A stretch of 64,000 bases of DNA from Planococcus versutus (GCF_001186155.3 NZ_CP016540.2:434001-498000); one strand, 5' to 3'. Shown: positions 18,413 through 27,725, counted from the first letter of the stretch. Notes: generated by a model from the sequence alone, not told the origin. Numbers and translations are program-made.

Positions 18413-20779
18413 ATGGATAAAAAAGTGAAAAAAAGAAAATGGCTAAAAAGACTTTTAGTTGTTTTGGGTATAGTTGTAACAATTGCAATTGCTGCGCTAA
18501 TTTTTGTGAACGTTTACATAGCAAAATCTAAACCGCTTATTGAAGGAGAGGCAACAGTAGAAATTTTAGACAATAATGCGACTGTCATCCGTGATGAAAT
18601 AGGGGTACCACATATAAAAACCGAGACCGATGCAGATCTGTATCGCGCACAAGGATATGTACAAGCGCAAGATCGCTTGTTCCAAATGGATTTATCCCGC
18701 AGACAAGCAAGTGGTCAGCTAGCTGAAGTGATTGGGGCAGATGCGGTTGATACGGATAAGTTTTTTAGAACGTTTAGTTTGCGCGATGCAGCAGAGAAAT
18801 CATGGAGTGGCTATGACGAAGAAGCGCAACAAGTTTTAGAATGGTTTGCAGAAGGTGTAAATGCTTATATAGATGAAGCAAAAAAGAACAACGATTTAAG
18901 TTATGAATTTGCACTGCTCGGTTATGAACCGACAGAGTGGACACCCGTGGACTCGTTAACAATTGGCAAGTTTATGGCTTATGACCTAGGTGGCCATTGG
19001 AATACCTTGGCTGTTCGTCACTGGGCGTTAAATGAATTTCCAGAAGATAAAGCAGCAGAACTTTTTATCAACTATCCTGAAAATGCGCCAGCCATCTTAG
19101 CTGCAAACAAACAACAACCAGTTCAAGTAGCAGGAGAATTTGATGCGTCTGTCATTCCACCAGAATTTAATGGCAGCAACAACTGGGTGGTATCTGGTGA
19201 CAAAACCGCAAGTGGCAAGCCGTTACTTGCGGACGATCCGCATCTTGGCTTAAGCACGCCATCTATTTGGTACCAAATGCATTTAGAGTCTCCTAAACAA
19301 AACGTCAGCGGCGTTATTTTTGCCGGAGTGCCAGGAATTATTTTAGGGCACAATGAAAAAATTGCTTGGGGTGTAACGAACGTCGGACCAGACGTTCAAG
19401 ATCTGTATATCGAAACACCAAAGCCTGAAGACCCAACACAGTTCGAATACGAAGGAAAGTGGGAAAAAGCGGAGGTTAGAAAAGAACCGATTAAAATCAA
19501 AGATAAAAAAACAGAGGATTTTGAAGTGCTGGTGACAAGGCATGGTCCTGTTGTGTCGAATATTCTTTATGACGATGAAGATCCAGGAGCTGTCTTTTCA
19601 ATGCAATGGACGGCTCTAGAACCCACACTGGAGCTGCAGGCCGTTTTAAATTTTAATAAAGCATCTAATTGGGAAGAGTTTGAACTAGCGCTCGAAGATT
19701 TTCAAGCGCCCGCTCAAAACTTTGTCTTTGCTTCTACAGATGGCACCATTGCCTATAAAGCTAACGGCCGAATTCCGATTCGGAAAACAGGAGATGGACA
19801 ATTGCCAGTTCCAGGAAACTCAGCAGAATACGGGTGGGAGGGCTACGTACCGTTTGATGAATTGCCTCGTTCAGTAAATCCAAAAAATGGATTTATTGCG
19901 ACAGCGAATAATGAAGTAATCGATGATTCTTATCCTTATCATATTACTGATTTTTGGGCGCAACCTTATCGTTACGAACGAATTGCTGAAGTGTTAGAAG
20001 CATCGGACAAACTAACAGCAGAAGACATGATGAACTTACAAATGGATCAAAAGAATTTATACGCAGCAGAATTTTTAAAAGATATGATTTCGACAGTGCG
20101 TAACAATACAGACGATTATGATGAAGTTCTCGCGCTGTTAGAAAAATGGGATCAAGTTGATGATAAAGATCAAGGTGCTCCGCTAGTTTTCCATACGTGG
20201 ATAAAGCAATTACCAGAAACTTTGCTCGCGGATGAATTTCCAAAAGACGTCTTTAAAATGCTCGATGGCAAAAATCACATTACAGACGAAATGATGCGTG
20301 ATGCTTTTAAAGGAACTGAAGGCATTTGGGTAAGGGAATATGGCGGTATAGAAAAATGGCTCGTGGATTCATTGGAAACAGCCGTTGCTGAAATTGAAGA
20401 AGAACAAGGAAATGACCCAGCTGACTGGAAATGGGGAGAACATCATCAATTGACATTCCCGCATCCACTAGCAGGAGCTTCTCCAATTTTTGAAAAGCTT
20501 TTGAACCCGAAACCCGTTCCAATTGGCGGATCAAATGTAACAGTACAAGCAGCAGCCTCTACCGCAGATGGTAATGTTAATCACGGGGCATCTTGGCGTT
20601 TTGTCGCAGATCTTGCTGATTTATCAAGTGCCTATCATATTGTTGGACCCGGATTGAGTGGACACATGAAATCGGATTACTACCATAACCAAGTAGACGA
20701 TTGGGCACAAGGAGATTACCATGAAACAGAAATCGGCGAAAGCGTAGAAGGATCGACGTTAATATTAACTGCCGAATAA
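18413..20779 (+). CDS. Penicillin-acylase family (S45) N-terminal nucleophile hydrolase
   Basis: A 788-residue precursor with a lysine-rich N-terminus and one membrane segment or signal anchor (about 11-33), so it is exported or surface-tethered. The alpha part carries VIRDEIGVPHIKT and YVQAQDRLFQMDLSRRQASG; Ser255 in NGSNNWVVSGD is the expected N-terminal nucleophile of the beta chain after autocatalytic cleavage. DDPHLGL, the HNEKIAWGVTNVG stretch and the C-terminal GGSNVTVQAA agree with the family. Members hydrolyse amide bonds of penicillins, acyl-homoserine lactones or other acyl amides; the substrate cannot be told. ATG 18413 follows AAAGGGGGAG. No terminator separates it from crcB1. 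Confidence 0.92.
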   Translation: MDKKVKKRKWLKRLLVVLGIVVTIAIAALIFVNVYIAKSKPLIEGEATVEILDNNATVIRDEIGVPHIKTETDADLYRAQGYVQAQDRLFQMDLSRRQASGQLAEVIGADAVDTDKFFRTFSLRDAAEKSWSGYDEEAQQVLEWFAEGVNAYIDEAKKNNDLSYEFALLGYEPTEWTPVDSLTIGKFMAYDLGGHWNTLAVRHWALNEFPEDKAAELFINYPENAPAILAANKQQPVQVAGEFDASVIPPEFNGSNNWVVSGDKTASGKPLLADDPHLGLSTPSIWYQMHLESPKQNVSGVIFAGVPGIILGHNEKIAWGVTNVGPDVQDLYIETPKPEDPTQFEYEGKWEKAEVRKEPIKIKDKKTEDFEVLVTRHGPVVSNILYDDEDPGAVFSMQWTALEPTLELQAVLNFNKASNWEEFELALEDFQAPAQNFVFASTDGTIAYKANGRIPIRKTGDGQLPVPGNSAEYGWEGYVPFDELPRSVNPKNGFIATANNEVIDDSYPYHITDFWAQPYRYERIAEVLEASDKLTAEDMMNLQMDQKNLYAAEFLKDMISTVRNNTDDYDEVLALLEKWDQVDDKDQGAPLVFHTWIKQLPETLLADEFPKDVFKMLDGKNHITDEMMRDAFKGTEGIWVREYGGIEKWLVDSLETAVAEIEEEQGNDPADWKWGEHHQLTFPHPLAGASPIFEKLLNPKPVPIGGSNVTVQAAASTADGNVNHGASWRFVADLADLSSAYHIVGPGLSGHMKSDYYHNQVDDWAQGDYHETEIGESVEGSTLILTAE

Positions 20780-20813
20780 GTTATACTAAAGAAAAAGATA
20801 TGAGGCATGCGTA

Positions 20814-21170
20814 ATGAAACAATTAGTAGCGGTAGGACTGGGTGGTATGATTGGTGCGTTGTTGCGTGTAGCAATATACACGACGGTTGTAGATGGTATT
20901 GGGCTATGGATTGTCAATATTATTGGCAGCTTTTTAATCGGGCTGGCGGCTATTCGCTTATCTCATAAGTCAGCAGAGTTAAGACTATTCATTTCGACAG
21001 GGTTACTCGGATCTTTTACAACCTTTTCAGCATTTTCTGCTGACTGGTTCTATTATCTCCAATCTTCTATTTGGCTAGGCTTAATATTTGCCGGCAGCAT
21101 GACAATTGCATGCGTTTCAGCTGCAGCTGCTGGATTGTGGCTTGGTAGAAAAGGGGTGTCTTCGTTATGA
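20814..21170 (+). CDS. crcB1: Fluoride channel subunit CrcB/FluC (first copy)
   Basis: A 118-residue four-helix membrane protein of the Fluc fluoride-channel family. LGGMIGALLRVAIY at the N-terminus, VNIIGSFLIGLAAI and GLLGSFTTFSAFSAD are the conserved helix segments. Fluc channels are antiparallel dimers that export fluoride. The four-base overlap with a second, diverged copy suggests a heterodimer, as known from other Bacillales. No fluoride riboswitch is visible: only 34 bases separate it from the acylase gene. Confidence 0.95.
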   Translation: MKQLVAVGLGGMIGALLRVAIYTTVVDGIGLWIVNIIGSFLIGLAAIRLSHKSAELRLFISTGLLGSFTTFSAFSADWFYYLQSSIWLGLIFAGSMTIACVSAAAAGLWLGRKGVSSL

Positions 21171-21499
21171 TAGGCATCGCAATGGGTGGGTTTTTAGGTG
21201 CGATTACACGTTATTTATTTTATAGGTTAGTTGAAAGTCGAGTATGGCAACCAAAAATTGCCACGTGGCTAGTTAACAGCACCGGTTCATTAGTTCTCGG
21301 TTTATTTATTGGCAGTGGTAGTTTGTCTATTTTCTGGATTACAGGGTTTTTAGGTGCCTTCACAACATTTTCAACGATGGCCTTAGATGTAGTAAAAGAA
21401 ATTGAAGACGGAAAATGGTTACAAGGCGGTAGTTATGTTTTTGCTACTTTAGTTAGTGGCATTTTATTATTTAGTTTTGGGTATATCTTGATGCAATAA
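21167..21499 (+). CDS. crcB2: Fluoride channel subunit CrcB/FluC (second copy)
   Basis: A 110-residue partner of the preceding gene, overlapping it by ATGA. AMGGFLGAITRYLFYRL, LVNSTGSLVLGLFIG and GFLGAFTTFSTMALDVV repeat the Fluc pattern. The two copies differ enough that each may supply different residues to a heterodimeric pore (inference). A terminator follows directly. Confidence 0.95.
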   Translation: MIGIAMGGFLGAITRYLFYRLVESRVWQPKIATWLVNSTGSLVLGLFIGSGSLSIFWITGFLGAFTTFSTMALDVVKEIEDGKWLQGGSYVFATLVSGILLFSFGYILMQ

Positions 21500-21506
21500 G
21501 TGCTGG

Positions 21507-21540
21507 CTCTTCTTGCGATTATTGCAAGAGGAGTTTTTTT
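21507..21540 (+). terminator. Intrinsic terminator after crcB2
   Basis: CTCTTCTTGC and GCAAGAGGAG pair with one G-T, followed by a T run. Confidence 0.88.
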
Positions 21541-21579
21541 ATGAGCGCTTATAAAACCACCTAAATGACTGCAAATCAA

Positions 21580-21622
21580 AAAACCAACCGTTTTTCGATA
21601 GTTTCGAAAAACGGTTGGTTTT
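21580..21622 (-). terminator. Terminator of the sulP-usp operon
   Basis: A 19-bp inverted repeat (21580-21598 with 21604-21622) immediately past the stop of the UspA-like gene; on the minus strand a run of T follows. Confidence 0.88.
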
Positions 21623-22040
21623 ATTTTACGATAATAACAGGAGCTTCCACACGTTTTGCTACTTTATGGCTAACACTGCCGAGTACCATTTCTTGTAATG
21701 CATTTAATCCGCGACTGCCGATCAAGACGACATCGTACCCGGTCTCATTCGCATGCTTGACAATGGTGGGTCCAGGAACGCCATGTAGTGTTTTTGTTTC
21801 AAAATTTACACCTGATGAACGGAAAATTTCTTCAAGCGGAACTAAATGCTTGCGCCGTTCCAAGTGTACTTCGTCGCTACTTTGACCGTGAAGAATTTCT
21901 GTGCGTGCTTTTTCGTAATCGATTACATACAATAATGTAATAAATGCTTGTGGATTAACTTTGGCCATTTTTACAGCTTCATGAGCAGCCCGTTTTGAAT
22001 GATCAGAACCGTCAGCTGCAACTAAAATTTTCTCATACAT
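21621..22040 (-). CDS. Universal stress protein (UspA family)
   Basis: A 139-residue cytoplasmic protein with the UspA fold. KILVAADGSDHSKRAAHEAV is the N-terminal nucleotide-binding strand-loop, DVVLIGSRGLNALQEMVLGSVSHKV contains the ATP-binding G-2x-G-9x-G(S/T) motif, and it ends APVIIVK. The start has AGGAGG just upstream. It lies 12 bases after the SulP gene on the same strand, so both are co-transcribed; such pairs suggest the Usp protein senses or controls the transporter (inference). Confidence 0.95.
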   Translation of the reverse strand: MYEKILVAADGSDHSKRAAHEAVKMAKVNPQAFITLLYVIDYEKARTEILHGQSSDEVHLERRKHLVPLEEIFRSSGVNFETKTLHGVPGPTIVKHANETGYDVVLIGSRGLNALQEMVLGSVSHKVAKRVEAPVIIVK

Positions 22041-22052
22041 AGAGCATCCTCC

Positions 22053-23519
22053 TTATGATGTGCCTTTACCCGCATTACTGAAGGTTGCTAGTTTATCAAC
22101 AAGCTTTTGACTAGACGCATTTAATCCGACAATTTCAACTGTCTGACCTTGCGCTTGTAGTTTGTTCATGACTCGATCGATTGCACCAACGCCAGAGTCG
22201 TCCCAAACAGATGCATCTGAAAAATCTAAAACAACATGTTGAGAAGCTTCCACTTTATCAAACTCAGAGACAAAGTCTTGTGAAGAAGCGAAAAACAATT
22301 GTCCGTGTATGGTATATCTATTCGACGCATCGGTTTCCAATCCTTCTTTCCGTACTTCTACTTTGGAGATTTTAGCAGCAAACAGCAAGGCGCTCAAAAT
22401 AACACCGGCAAATACTCCTTTAGATAAATCGTGTGTGTAAACAACAACTACGACTGTTAGCAACATGACGATGGCATCTGCTTTTGGAGCCGTTGCTAAA
22501 TACTTGAACGAACCCCAATCAAATGTGCCAATACAAACCATGACCATAATCCCCGCTAAAACAGGCATTGGAATTTGGATAACCCAATTCCCCAGAACAA
22601 TAATCAAGAACATAAGAAAGACGCCCGCAACAAAGCTAGACAAGCGTCCACGTCCACCAGAGCGAACATTAATGCCTGATTGTCCAATCATTGCACAACC
22701 AGCCATTCCACCGAAAAATCCAGTAATGATATTAGCAATGCCTTGTCCGCGAGCTTCTTGGTTTTTATCTGATCCCGTTTCTGTCGCATCATCAATTATA
22801 GATGCAGTTAATAAAGACTCCAGTAAGCCGATTACAGATAAAGCCAATGCAGTTGGAAAAATAATTTGCAAGGTTTCAAAATTGAACGGTACGCTTGGAA
22901 TAAAGAAGCTTGGCAAGGTTTGCGAAATGGTCCCAAGACTGCCAACGTTTTGCATATCAATGCCGGTGTAAATGACAACACCCGTCAAGACCAAAATAGC
23001 GATTAATGGTGCTGGAATTGCTGTGAAGAATCGAGGCAAAACATATACAATTGCCAGTGTAACACCAACAAATACGTATGTAAGTGCATTGATGCCGAAA
23101 ATGAATGGCACTTGTGCCATAAAGATTAAGATTGCTAGTGAGTTAACAAAACCAATCATGACAGCTCGAGGAATAAATTTCATAAACCGTGCAACTTTTA
23201 AAAGACCAAAAGTCAATTGCAACAAACCTGTTAAAACAGTTGCTGCTAGTAAATAATCCAAACCGTGATCGCGAACGAGCAGCACCATGGCAAGTGCCAT
23301 AGCCCCTGTAGCTGCAGAAATCATTCCAGGTCGTCCACCCACAAAAGCAATAATAACGGAGATGGAAAATGAAGCGTATAACCCAACCATCGGATCGACA
23401 CCCGCAATGATTGAGAAAGCGATCGCTTCCGGAATAAGTGCAAGTGCTACAACAATTCCGGCCAAAATATCTCCACGAATATTCCCAAACCATTGCTCTT
23501 TATAAGATATGGTATTCAA
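22053..23519 (-). CDS. SulP-family anion transporter with STAS domain
   Basis: A 488-residue permease of the SulP/SLC26 family. The N-terminal membrane domain has about 12-14 hydrophobic segments with [33 protein letters not shown] and [17 protein letters not shown] as landmarks. The C-terminal ~110 residues form a STAS domain ([20 protein letters not shown]). SulP proteins carry sulfate, bicarbonate or other anions; no sulfate-assimilation gene is nearby and the substrate is undefined. It starts with TTG 23519, and AAGGAAGTGAG lies upstream. A UspA gene follows within 12 bases. Confidence 0.92.
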   Translation of the reverse strand: MNTISYKEQWFGNIRGDILAGIVVALALIPEAIAFSIIAGVDPMVGLYASFSISVIIAFVGGRPGMISAATGAMALAMVLLVRDHGLDYLLAATVLTGLLQLTFGLLKVARFMKFIPRAVMIGFVNSLAILIFMAQVPFIFGINALTYVFVGVTLAIVYVLPRFFTAIPAPLIAILVLTGVVIYTGIDMQNVGSLGTISQTLPSFFIPSVPFNFETLQIIFPTALALSVIGLLESLLTASIIDDATETGSDKNQEARGQGIANIITGFFGGMAGCAMIGQSGINVRSGGRGRLSSFVAGVFLMFLIIVLGNWVIQIPMPVLAGIMVMVCIGTFDWGSFKYLATAPKADAIVMLLTVVVVVYTHDLSKGVFAGVILSALLFAAKISKVEVRKEGLETDASNRYTIHGQLFFASSQDFVSEFDKVEASQHVVLDFSDASVWDDSGVGAIDRVMNKLQAQGQTVEIVGLNASSQKLVDKLATFSNAGKGTS

Positions 23520-23721
23520 AAATTCTCACTTCCTTCTTTTATTAGTTAGGTAAATATCGGATTCTGCTAATTAGTCAACAGTTTTGAAGGGCTCTAAAGA
23601 AAGAACAGAACGCAGATCAAAGCAATTATTTCGCTCTTTTATTGCTAGCAAGCTGAAAAAGTTGTTAATTATAGGCTACAAGACTGTATCATCTTTTTTA
23701 AAAGATGTAAATGTAATTCAT

Positions 23722-23789
23722 TCAAACGGAGGTTTGACTATAGAGGGAATGGATATTATACTGAAGAAAACAATCAAACTATCGTTTGA
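23722..23789 (+). promoter_or_regulatory. cadC-cadA promoter with two identical CadC-type operators
   Basis: -35 TTGACT (23734-23739), 17-bp spacer and -10 TATACT (23757-23762). The palindrome TCAAAC-N4-GTTTGA occurs twice: 23722-23737, overlapping the -35, and 23774-23789, downstream of the -10 and just before the cadC ribosome site. The half sites resemble published CadC/CzrA operators. The centres are 52 bp apart, about five helical turns. Confidence 0.82.
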
Positions 23790-23805
23790 ATGAAAGAGGT
23801 GCTAT

Positions 23806-24162
23806 ATGAAAGAGCTATGTGAAGTAACAAAAATTAATTCTGCAATTGTCGACCGGGTACAAAAAAACATGACTGAGCTTGGCGACGTTGCGAATTTATT
23901 TAAAGCCCTTGCAGATGAAACAAGACTGAGCATCGCCTATGCCTTAACAATAGAAGAAGAAATGTGTGTTTGTGATATTGCGGCAGTTATTGGATCGTCT
24001 ACTGCAACAGCTTCTCATCATTTACGTTATTTACGAGATAGAGCTTTAGCGAAATCAGAGCGCAAAGGAAAACAAGTTTTTTATTCTTTATCTGACAATC
24101 ATGTGCGACAATTGGTGACCATCGCTAACGAACACGCGAAAGAAGGGATGGAAATTGGTTAA
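23806..24162 (+). CDS. cadC: ArsR/SmtB-family metal-sensing repressor (CadC-like)
   Basis: A 118-residue winged-helix repressor. EEEMCVCDIAAVIG (Cys54, Cys56) is the CadC alpha-3 metal motif, and STATASHHLRYLRDRALAKSERKGKQVFYSL is the recognition helix and wing. Cys5 lies in the N-terminal arm, where CadC of S. aureus has two ligands (Cys7 and Cys11); the second is not evident, so the metal site may be three-coordinate or prefer other ions. It precedes and overlaps cadA and has two matching operators upstream, fitting autoregulated Cd/Zn/Pb-responsive control. Confidence 0.93.
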   Translation: MKELCEVTKINSAIVDRVQKNMTELGDVANLFKALADETRLSIAYALTIEEEMCVCDIAAVIGSSTATASHHLRYLRDRALAKSERKGKQVFYSLSDNHVRQLVTIANEHAKEGMEIG

Positions 24163-26224
24163 AATCTATAGGTTAGAAAATTTGTCTTGTACAAGTTGTG
24201 CAGCTAAATTCGAAAAAAACATACGTGGATTACCTAATATTAAAAGCGTAGATTTAAACTTTGGTGCTTCTAAACTCACAATTGATGGAGAGGTGTCAAT
24301 TAAAGCTCTTGAAAAAGCAGGAGCGTTTGATCATATACGCGTCTATTCTGAAAAACAAAAAATAAAAGTCGTACCGTTTTATCAACGTCGCCAAACAATA
24401 GAAACCACTTTTTCATTGTTACTGCTTTTAGTAGGAATTATCATTTCGTTTCAAACAAGTGAAACAGACTCTTGGGCCATCGCTTTATTTGTAGGTTCTA
24501 TGGCAATAGGTGGCTATCACATGTTTTGGACAGGATTAAAAAATCTCGGTGCATTTCAATTTGATATGAAAACATTGATGACTATTGCCATTATCGGTGC
24601 GGTTATCATTGGCGAGTGGCGCGAAGGGGCTGTTGTCGTTTTCTTGTTTGCTATTAGCGAAGCCTTAGAGTCATTTTCAATGAATAAAGCGCGTCAATCT
24701 ATTCGCAGTTTAATGGATTTAGCTCCGGCGCGAGCAATAATTCAACGTGCTGGAGAACTTATGGAACTCGATACAGAAGATATTCACATCGGCGACATAT
24801 TAATCGTCAAGCCAGGCCAAAAAATTGCGATGGATGGTACGGTTCTTCGCGGACAATCTGCGGTTAACCAAGCTGCGATTACAGGAGAATCACTTCCAGC
24901 TGTCAAATCTGTTGGCGACGAAGTTTTTGCTGGAACGCTGAACGAAGAGGGTGCATTAGAAGTAACTGTTACAAAACGAGTCGAAGATACGACAATTGCT
25001 AAAATTATTCACTTAGTAGAAGAAGCACAAGCTGAAAAAGCACCTACACAAAAATTTGTTGATCAGTTTGCTAAATATTACACACCAGCAATTATTGTCA
25101 TTGCCTTTTTAGTCGCTCTTGTTCCGGGCTTTGTAACGGGTAACTGGGAACTATGGGTGTATCAAGGATTGGCTGTTCTTGTTGTGGGATGTCCATGTGC
25201 GTTAGTCGTGTCCACGCCTGTTGCGATTGTTACGGCCATCGGCAACGCTGCGCGACAAGGAGTACTTATTAAAGGTGGTATTTATTTAGAAGAAACGGGT
25301 CAAATTAAAGCGATTGCTTTTGATAAAACGGGAACATTAACGAAAGGTTATCCAGAAGTGACAGATGTTTTAGCGCAAGGCGCTATTACAGAAGAAGAAT
25401 TATTAAAGCTAGCAGCATCAGTAGAGACGATGTCACAACATCCTTTAGCAAGAGCGATTATAAAAAAAGCAGCCTATACGTATCCTTCTGAAAATTTTAA
25501 TTCTGTTACAGGAAAAGGTGCATATGCTACTGTAAATGAAGAAATTATTTACGTTGGAAGTTTGGCTTGGGCAGAAAACAAAGGATTACGTATTCCTGAA
25601 AAAGCGCGTAAACTGCAAGAAAGTGGAAAATCTGTCACGGCTGTATTTTCAGAAACAATCTTACTAGGCATTATTGCGGTAGCAGATGCGATTCGCACAG
25701 AAAGTCCTTCAATCATTAACCAGTTAAAAAAAATGGGGATATCTCAAACGATTATGCTGACAGGAGATCATCCATCAACTGCAACAGCTATAGCTGAAGA
25801 AATTGGTATCACAGATGTTCGAGCTGGATTGATGCCACAAGACAAACTAACTGCTATTAAAGAATTGAAAAAACAATATGGCCACGTAGCAATGATTGGA
25901 GATGGGATTAACGATGCACCAGCTTTAGCTGCCTCAAGTATTGGGATTGCGATGGGCGGAGCAGGAACAGACGCGGCGCTCGAAACTGCGGATATTGCGC
26001 TAATGGCAGATGATTTGGAAAAACTTCCTTATACTATTCGACTTAGTCGGAAGACATTGCGTATAATAAAGGAAAATATTATCTTTGCACTCGGGCTCAA
26101 GATACTAGCTTTGCTTTTAATTATTCCGGGTTGGTTAACCTTGTGGATTGCGATTTTTGCAGACATGGGTGCTACATTGTTGGTGATTTTAAATGCGCTA
26201 CGTCTAATGAAAGTTCAAAAGTAA
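24155..26224 (+). CDS. cadA: Cadmium/zinc-exporting P1B-type ATPase
   Basis: A 689-residue P-type ATPase. It has one N-terminal heavy-metal domain (NLSCTSCAAKF, Cys12 and Cys15), eight predicted membrane segments, the ion-binding CPC at 346-348, the phosphorylated Asp390 in DKTGTLT, TGDHPSTA and GDGINDAPALAAS. CPCALV marks the P1B-2 (Zn/Cd/Pb) type. It starts with TTG 24155, overlapping cadC by eight bases behind AGAAGGGA. Together with cadC it forms a metal-induced efflux operon; the tandem GNAT gene 21 bases on may be co-transcribed. Confidence 0.95.
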   Translation: MVKIYRLENLSCTSCAAKFEKNIRGLPNIKSVDLNFGASKLTIDGEVSIKALEKAGAFDHIRVYSEKQKIKVVPFYQRRQTIETTFSLLLLLVGIIISFQTSETDSWAIALFVGSMAIGGYHMFWTGLKNLGAFQFDMKTLMTIAIIGAVIIGEWREGAVVVFLFAISEALESFSMNKARQSIRSLMDLAPARAIIQRAGELMELDTEDIHIGDILIVKPGQKIAMDGTVLRGQSAVNQAAITGESLPAVKSVGDEVFAGTLNEEGALEVTVTKRVEDTTIAKIIHLVEEAQAEKAPTQKFVDQFAKYYTPAIIVIAFLVALVPGFVTGNWELWVYQGLAVLVVGCPCALVVSTPVAIVTAIGNAARQGVLIKGGIYLEETGQIKAIAFDKTGTLTKGYPEVTDVLAQGAITEEELLKLAASVETMSQHPLARAIIKKAAYTYPSENFNSVTGKGAYATVNEEIIYVGSLAWAENKGLRIPEKARKLQESGKSVTAVFSETILLGIIAVADAIRTESPSIINQLKKMGISQTIMLTGDHPSTATAIAEEIGITDVRAGLMPQDKLTAIKELKKQYGHVAMIGDGINDAPALAASSIGIAMGGAGTDAALETADIALMADDLEKLPYTIRLSRKTLRIIKENIIFALGLKILALLLIIPGWLTLWIAIFADMGATLLVILNALRLMKVQK

Positions 26225-26245
26225 GGTAGGTTTGGAGGTTTTTTA

Positions 26246-27364
26246 GTGAAATTAACAGAGTGGACGATGGAAGAGCAAGAACAGCTAATTCATTTTATGA
26301 CAACAAACTCATGGCCTTTTCACGGTCACGAACACCCAGTTAGAGCTTTAATCAAGAAGACTATCGAAGAAGGTGGGTATAAATCAGACCAAGTCACAAC
26401 TTTCTGGATTGAAAATGATGCAAAAGAACAAGTGGGCTTAGTGAAAATATTCGATTTGCGAGATGACATTCCACTGTTTGACTTACGAATTGCAGATCCT
26501 TATCGAAACAAAGGCTATGGCCCAAAAGCGCTGAAAATGGTTGCGGATTTTGTGTTTTCCTTGCCGGAGAAAAAAATTCGTCTAGAAGGCAATACACGAC
26601 ACGATAATTTTGCGATGCGCAAAGCGTTTGAACGGACGGGATTCGTGAAGGAAGCTCATTTACGGCAAGCGTGGTTTTCTCCACGAGAAAATCGCTATTA
26701 CGATGCGGTGATTTATGGCATGACACGGGAAGACTGGCAGGCAGGAAGTTCAACACCGGTGTTATGGGATGATGCTATAGTAGAAGCAAAAGAATCACCT
26801 TTTAATCCGATATTACTCGATTTTCCTGAGCAATTTGAGTCTGAACGATTAGTAATTCGCGCACCTAGAAGAGAAGATGCAGAAGCAAGTTACGAAGCGG
26901 TCATGCGCTCATTAGAAGCTTTCCGACCTTGGTTGCCGTTCGCACAGCAAAAGCCAGACCTTGCCCAAACAGAAGCAGCACTAATTGAAGCGGCTGCAGA
27001 TTTTAAGTTACGCAAAGATTTGCGTCTGCACTTCTTTTTGAAAGACACAGGTCAGTTTATTGGATCTACAGGGCTTCATCGCATCGACTGGGAAGTGCGC
27101 AAGTTTGAAATTGGCTACTGGGTAGATAGCCAATTTGAAGGCAAAGGATTTGTTTCAGAAGCTGTGGAGCGTATTACACGTTTTGCTTTTGACGAGCTAG
27201 GTGCTAACCGCGTTGAAATTCGCTGTGACCCAGACAATGTCCGAAGTCGCGCAGTAGCAAACCGATTAAATTTTGAGTTAGAAGGAATTTTACGGAACGA
27301 TACCGTTTCGCGCGTAGACAATAAACTTCATGATACATGTGTATATGCTAAAATACGCCAATAA
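26246..27364 (+). CDS. Tandem GNAT acetyltransferase (two domains)
   Basis: A 372-residue protein made of two different GNAT domains. Residues 1 to about 170 contain RNKGYGPKALKMV and FAMRKAFERTGFVKEAHLR; residues about 190-372 resemble RimJ/RimL acetyltransferases with ESERLVIRAPRREDAE, FEGKGFVSEAVERI and NVRSRAVANRLNFELEG. Both carry an acetyl-CoA loop, so both may be active. The start is GTG 26246 after TTGGAGG. It lies 21 bases behind cadA without a terminator and ends at a strong hairpin; whether it belongs to metal resistance is unclear. Confidence 0.88.
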   Translation: MKLTEWTMEEQEQLIHFMTTNSWPFHGHEHPVRALIKKTIEEGGYKSDQVTTFWIENDAKEQVGLVKIFDLRDDIPLFDLRIADPYRNKGYGPKALKMVADFVFSLPEKKIRLEGNTRHDNFAMRKAFERTGFVKEAHLRQAWFSPRENRYYDAVIYGMTREDWQAGSSTPVLWDDAIVEAKESPFNPILLDFPEQFESERLVIRAPRREDAEASYEAVMRSLEAFRPWLPFAQQKPDLAQTEAALIEAAADFKLRKDLRLHFFLKDTGQFIGSTGLHRIDWEVRKFEIGYWVDSQFEGKGFVSEAVERITRFAFDELGANRVEIRCDPDNVRSRAVANRLNFELEGILRNDTVSRVDNKLHDTCVYAKIRQ

Positions 27365-27384
27365 CCGAATTTTGACTTGACCTA

Positions 27385-27429
27385 AAAAGCAGGAAAGGAA
27401 AATAATTTATTTTCCTTTCCTGCTTTTGC
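27385..27429 (+). terminator. Intrinsic terminator after the tandem GNAT gene
   Basis: A long perfect inverted repeat, AAAAGCAGGAAAGGAAAATAA against TTATTTTCCTTTCCTGCTTTT, on 27385-27427. Confidence 0.85.
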
Positions 27430-27450
27430 TATGTATAAACGAAAAAACAA

Positions 27451-27502
27451 AAAAGACTGCCACCAAAAGCCAGTTAACGTGGCTTTTGGTGGCAAGTCTT
27501 TT
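27451..27502 (-). terminator. Terminator of the small lmo0937-like gene
   Basis: Arms with GCCACCAAAAGCCA and TGGCTTTTGGTGGC. On the minus strand the stem is followed by GTCTTTTTTG, just past the stop of the 51-residue gene. Confidence 0.85.
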
Positions 27503-27519
27503 GTTTTAGGAAATTATGG

Positions 27520-27675
27520 CTATACGCCTTTACGACCTGTAACTAGATTGATAACTAAAATGATTGCAGCAATAATTAGAAGAACGTGTATTAGTCCACC
27601 TGCAACGTCCATTAAGAATCCGACAAGCCAAATAACAAGAATAACTGCAAGAATAATCCAAAGAATGCGTCCCAT
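27520..27675 (-). CDS. Small membrane protein, Lmo0937 family
   Basis: A 51-residue hydrophobic protein with two membrane segments separated by LMDVAGGLIH and ending VTGRKGV. It matches my memory of the Lmo0937 family of small membrane proteins found throughout Bacillales. ATG 27675 has TTAGGTGA eight bases upstream. A near-perfect sigma-B promoter stands 51 bases before the start, and a strong terminator follows the stop, so this is a complete one-gene unit. In Listeria the namesake is a sigma-B-controlled stress gene. Function unknown. Confidence 0.85.
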   Translation of the reverse strand: MGRILWIILAVILVIWLVGFLMDVAGGLIHVLLIIAAIILVINLVTGRKGV

Positions 27676-27725
27676 GCTTTTTCACCTAACCTTTCTATAA
27701 TAACAATTTCGATTCTAATAATAAA

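Noticed and set aside
20780..20813. Fluoride riboswitch before crcB1
   Set aside because: The 34-base gap is too short and lacks the conserved fluoride-riboswitch core.
23584..23793. 69-codon frame between sulP and cadC
   Set aside because: It runs through the cadC promoter and both operators, has no ribosome site and resembles nothing.
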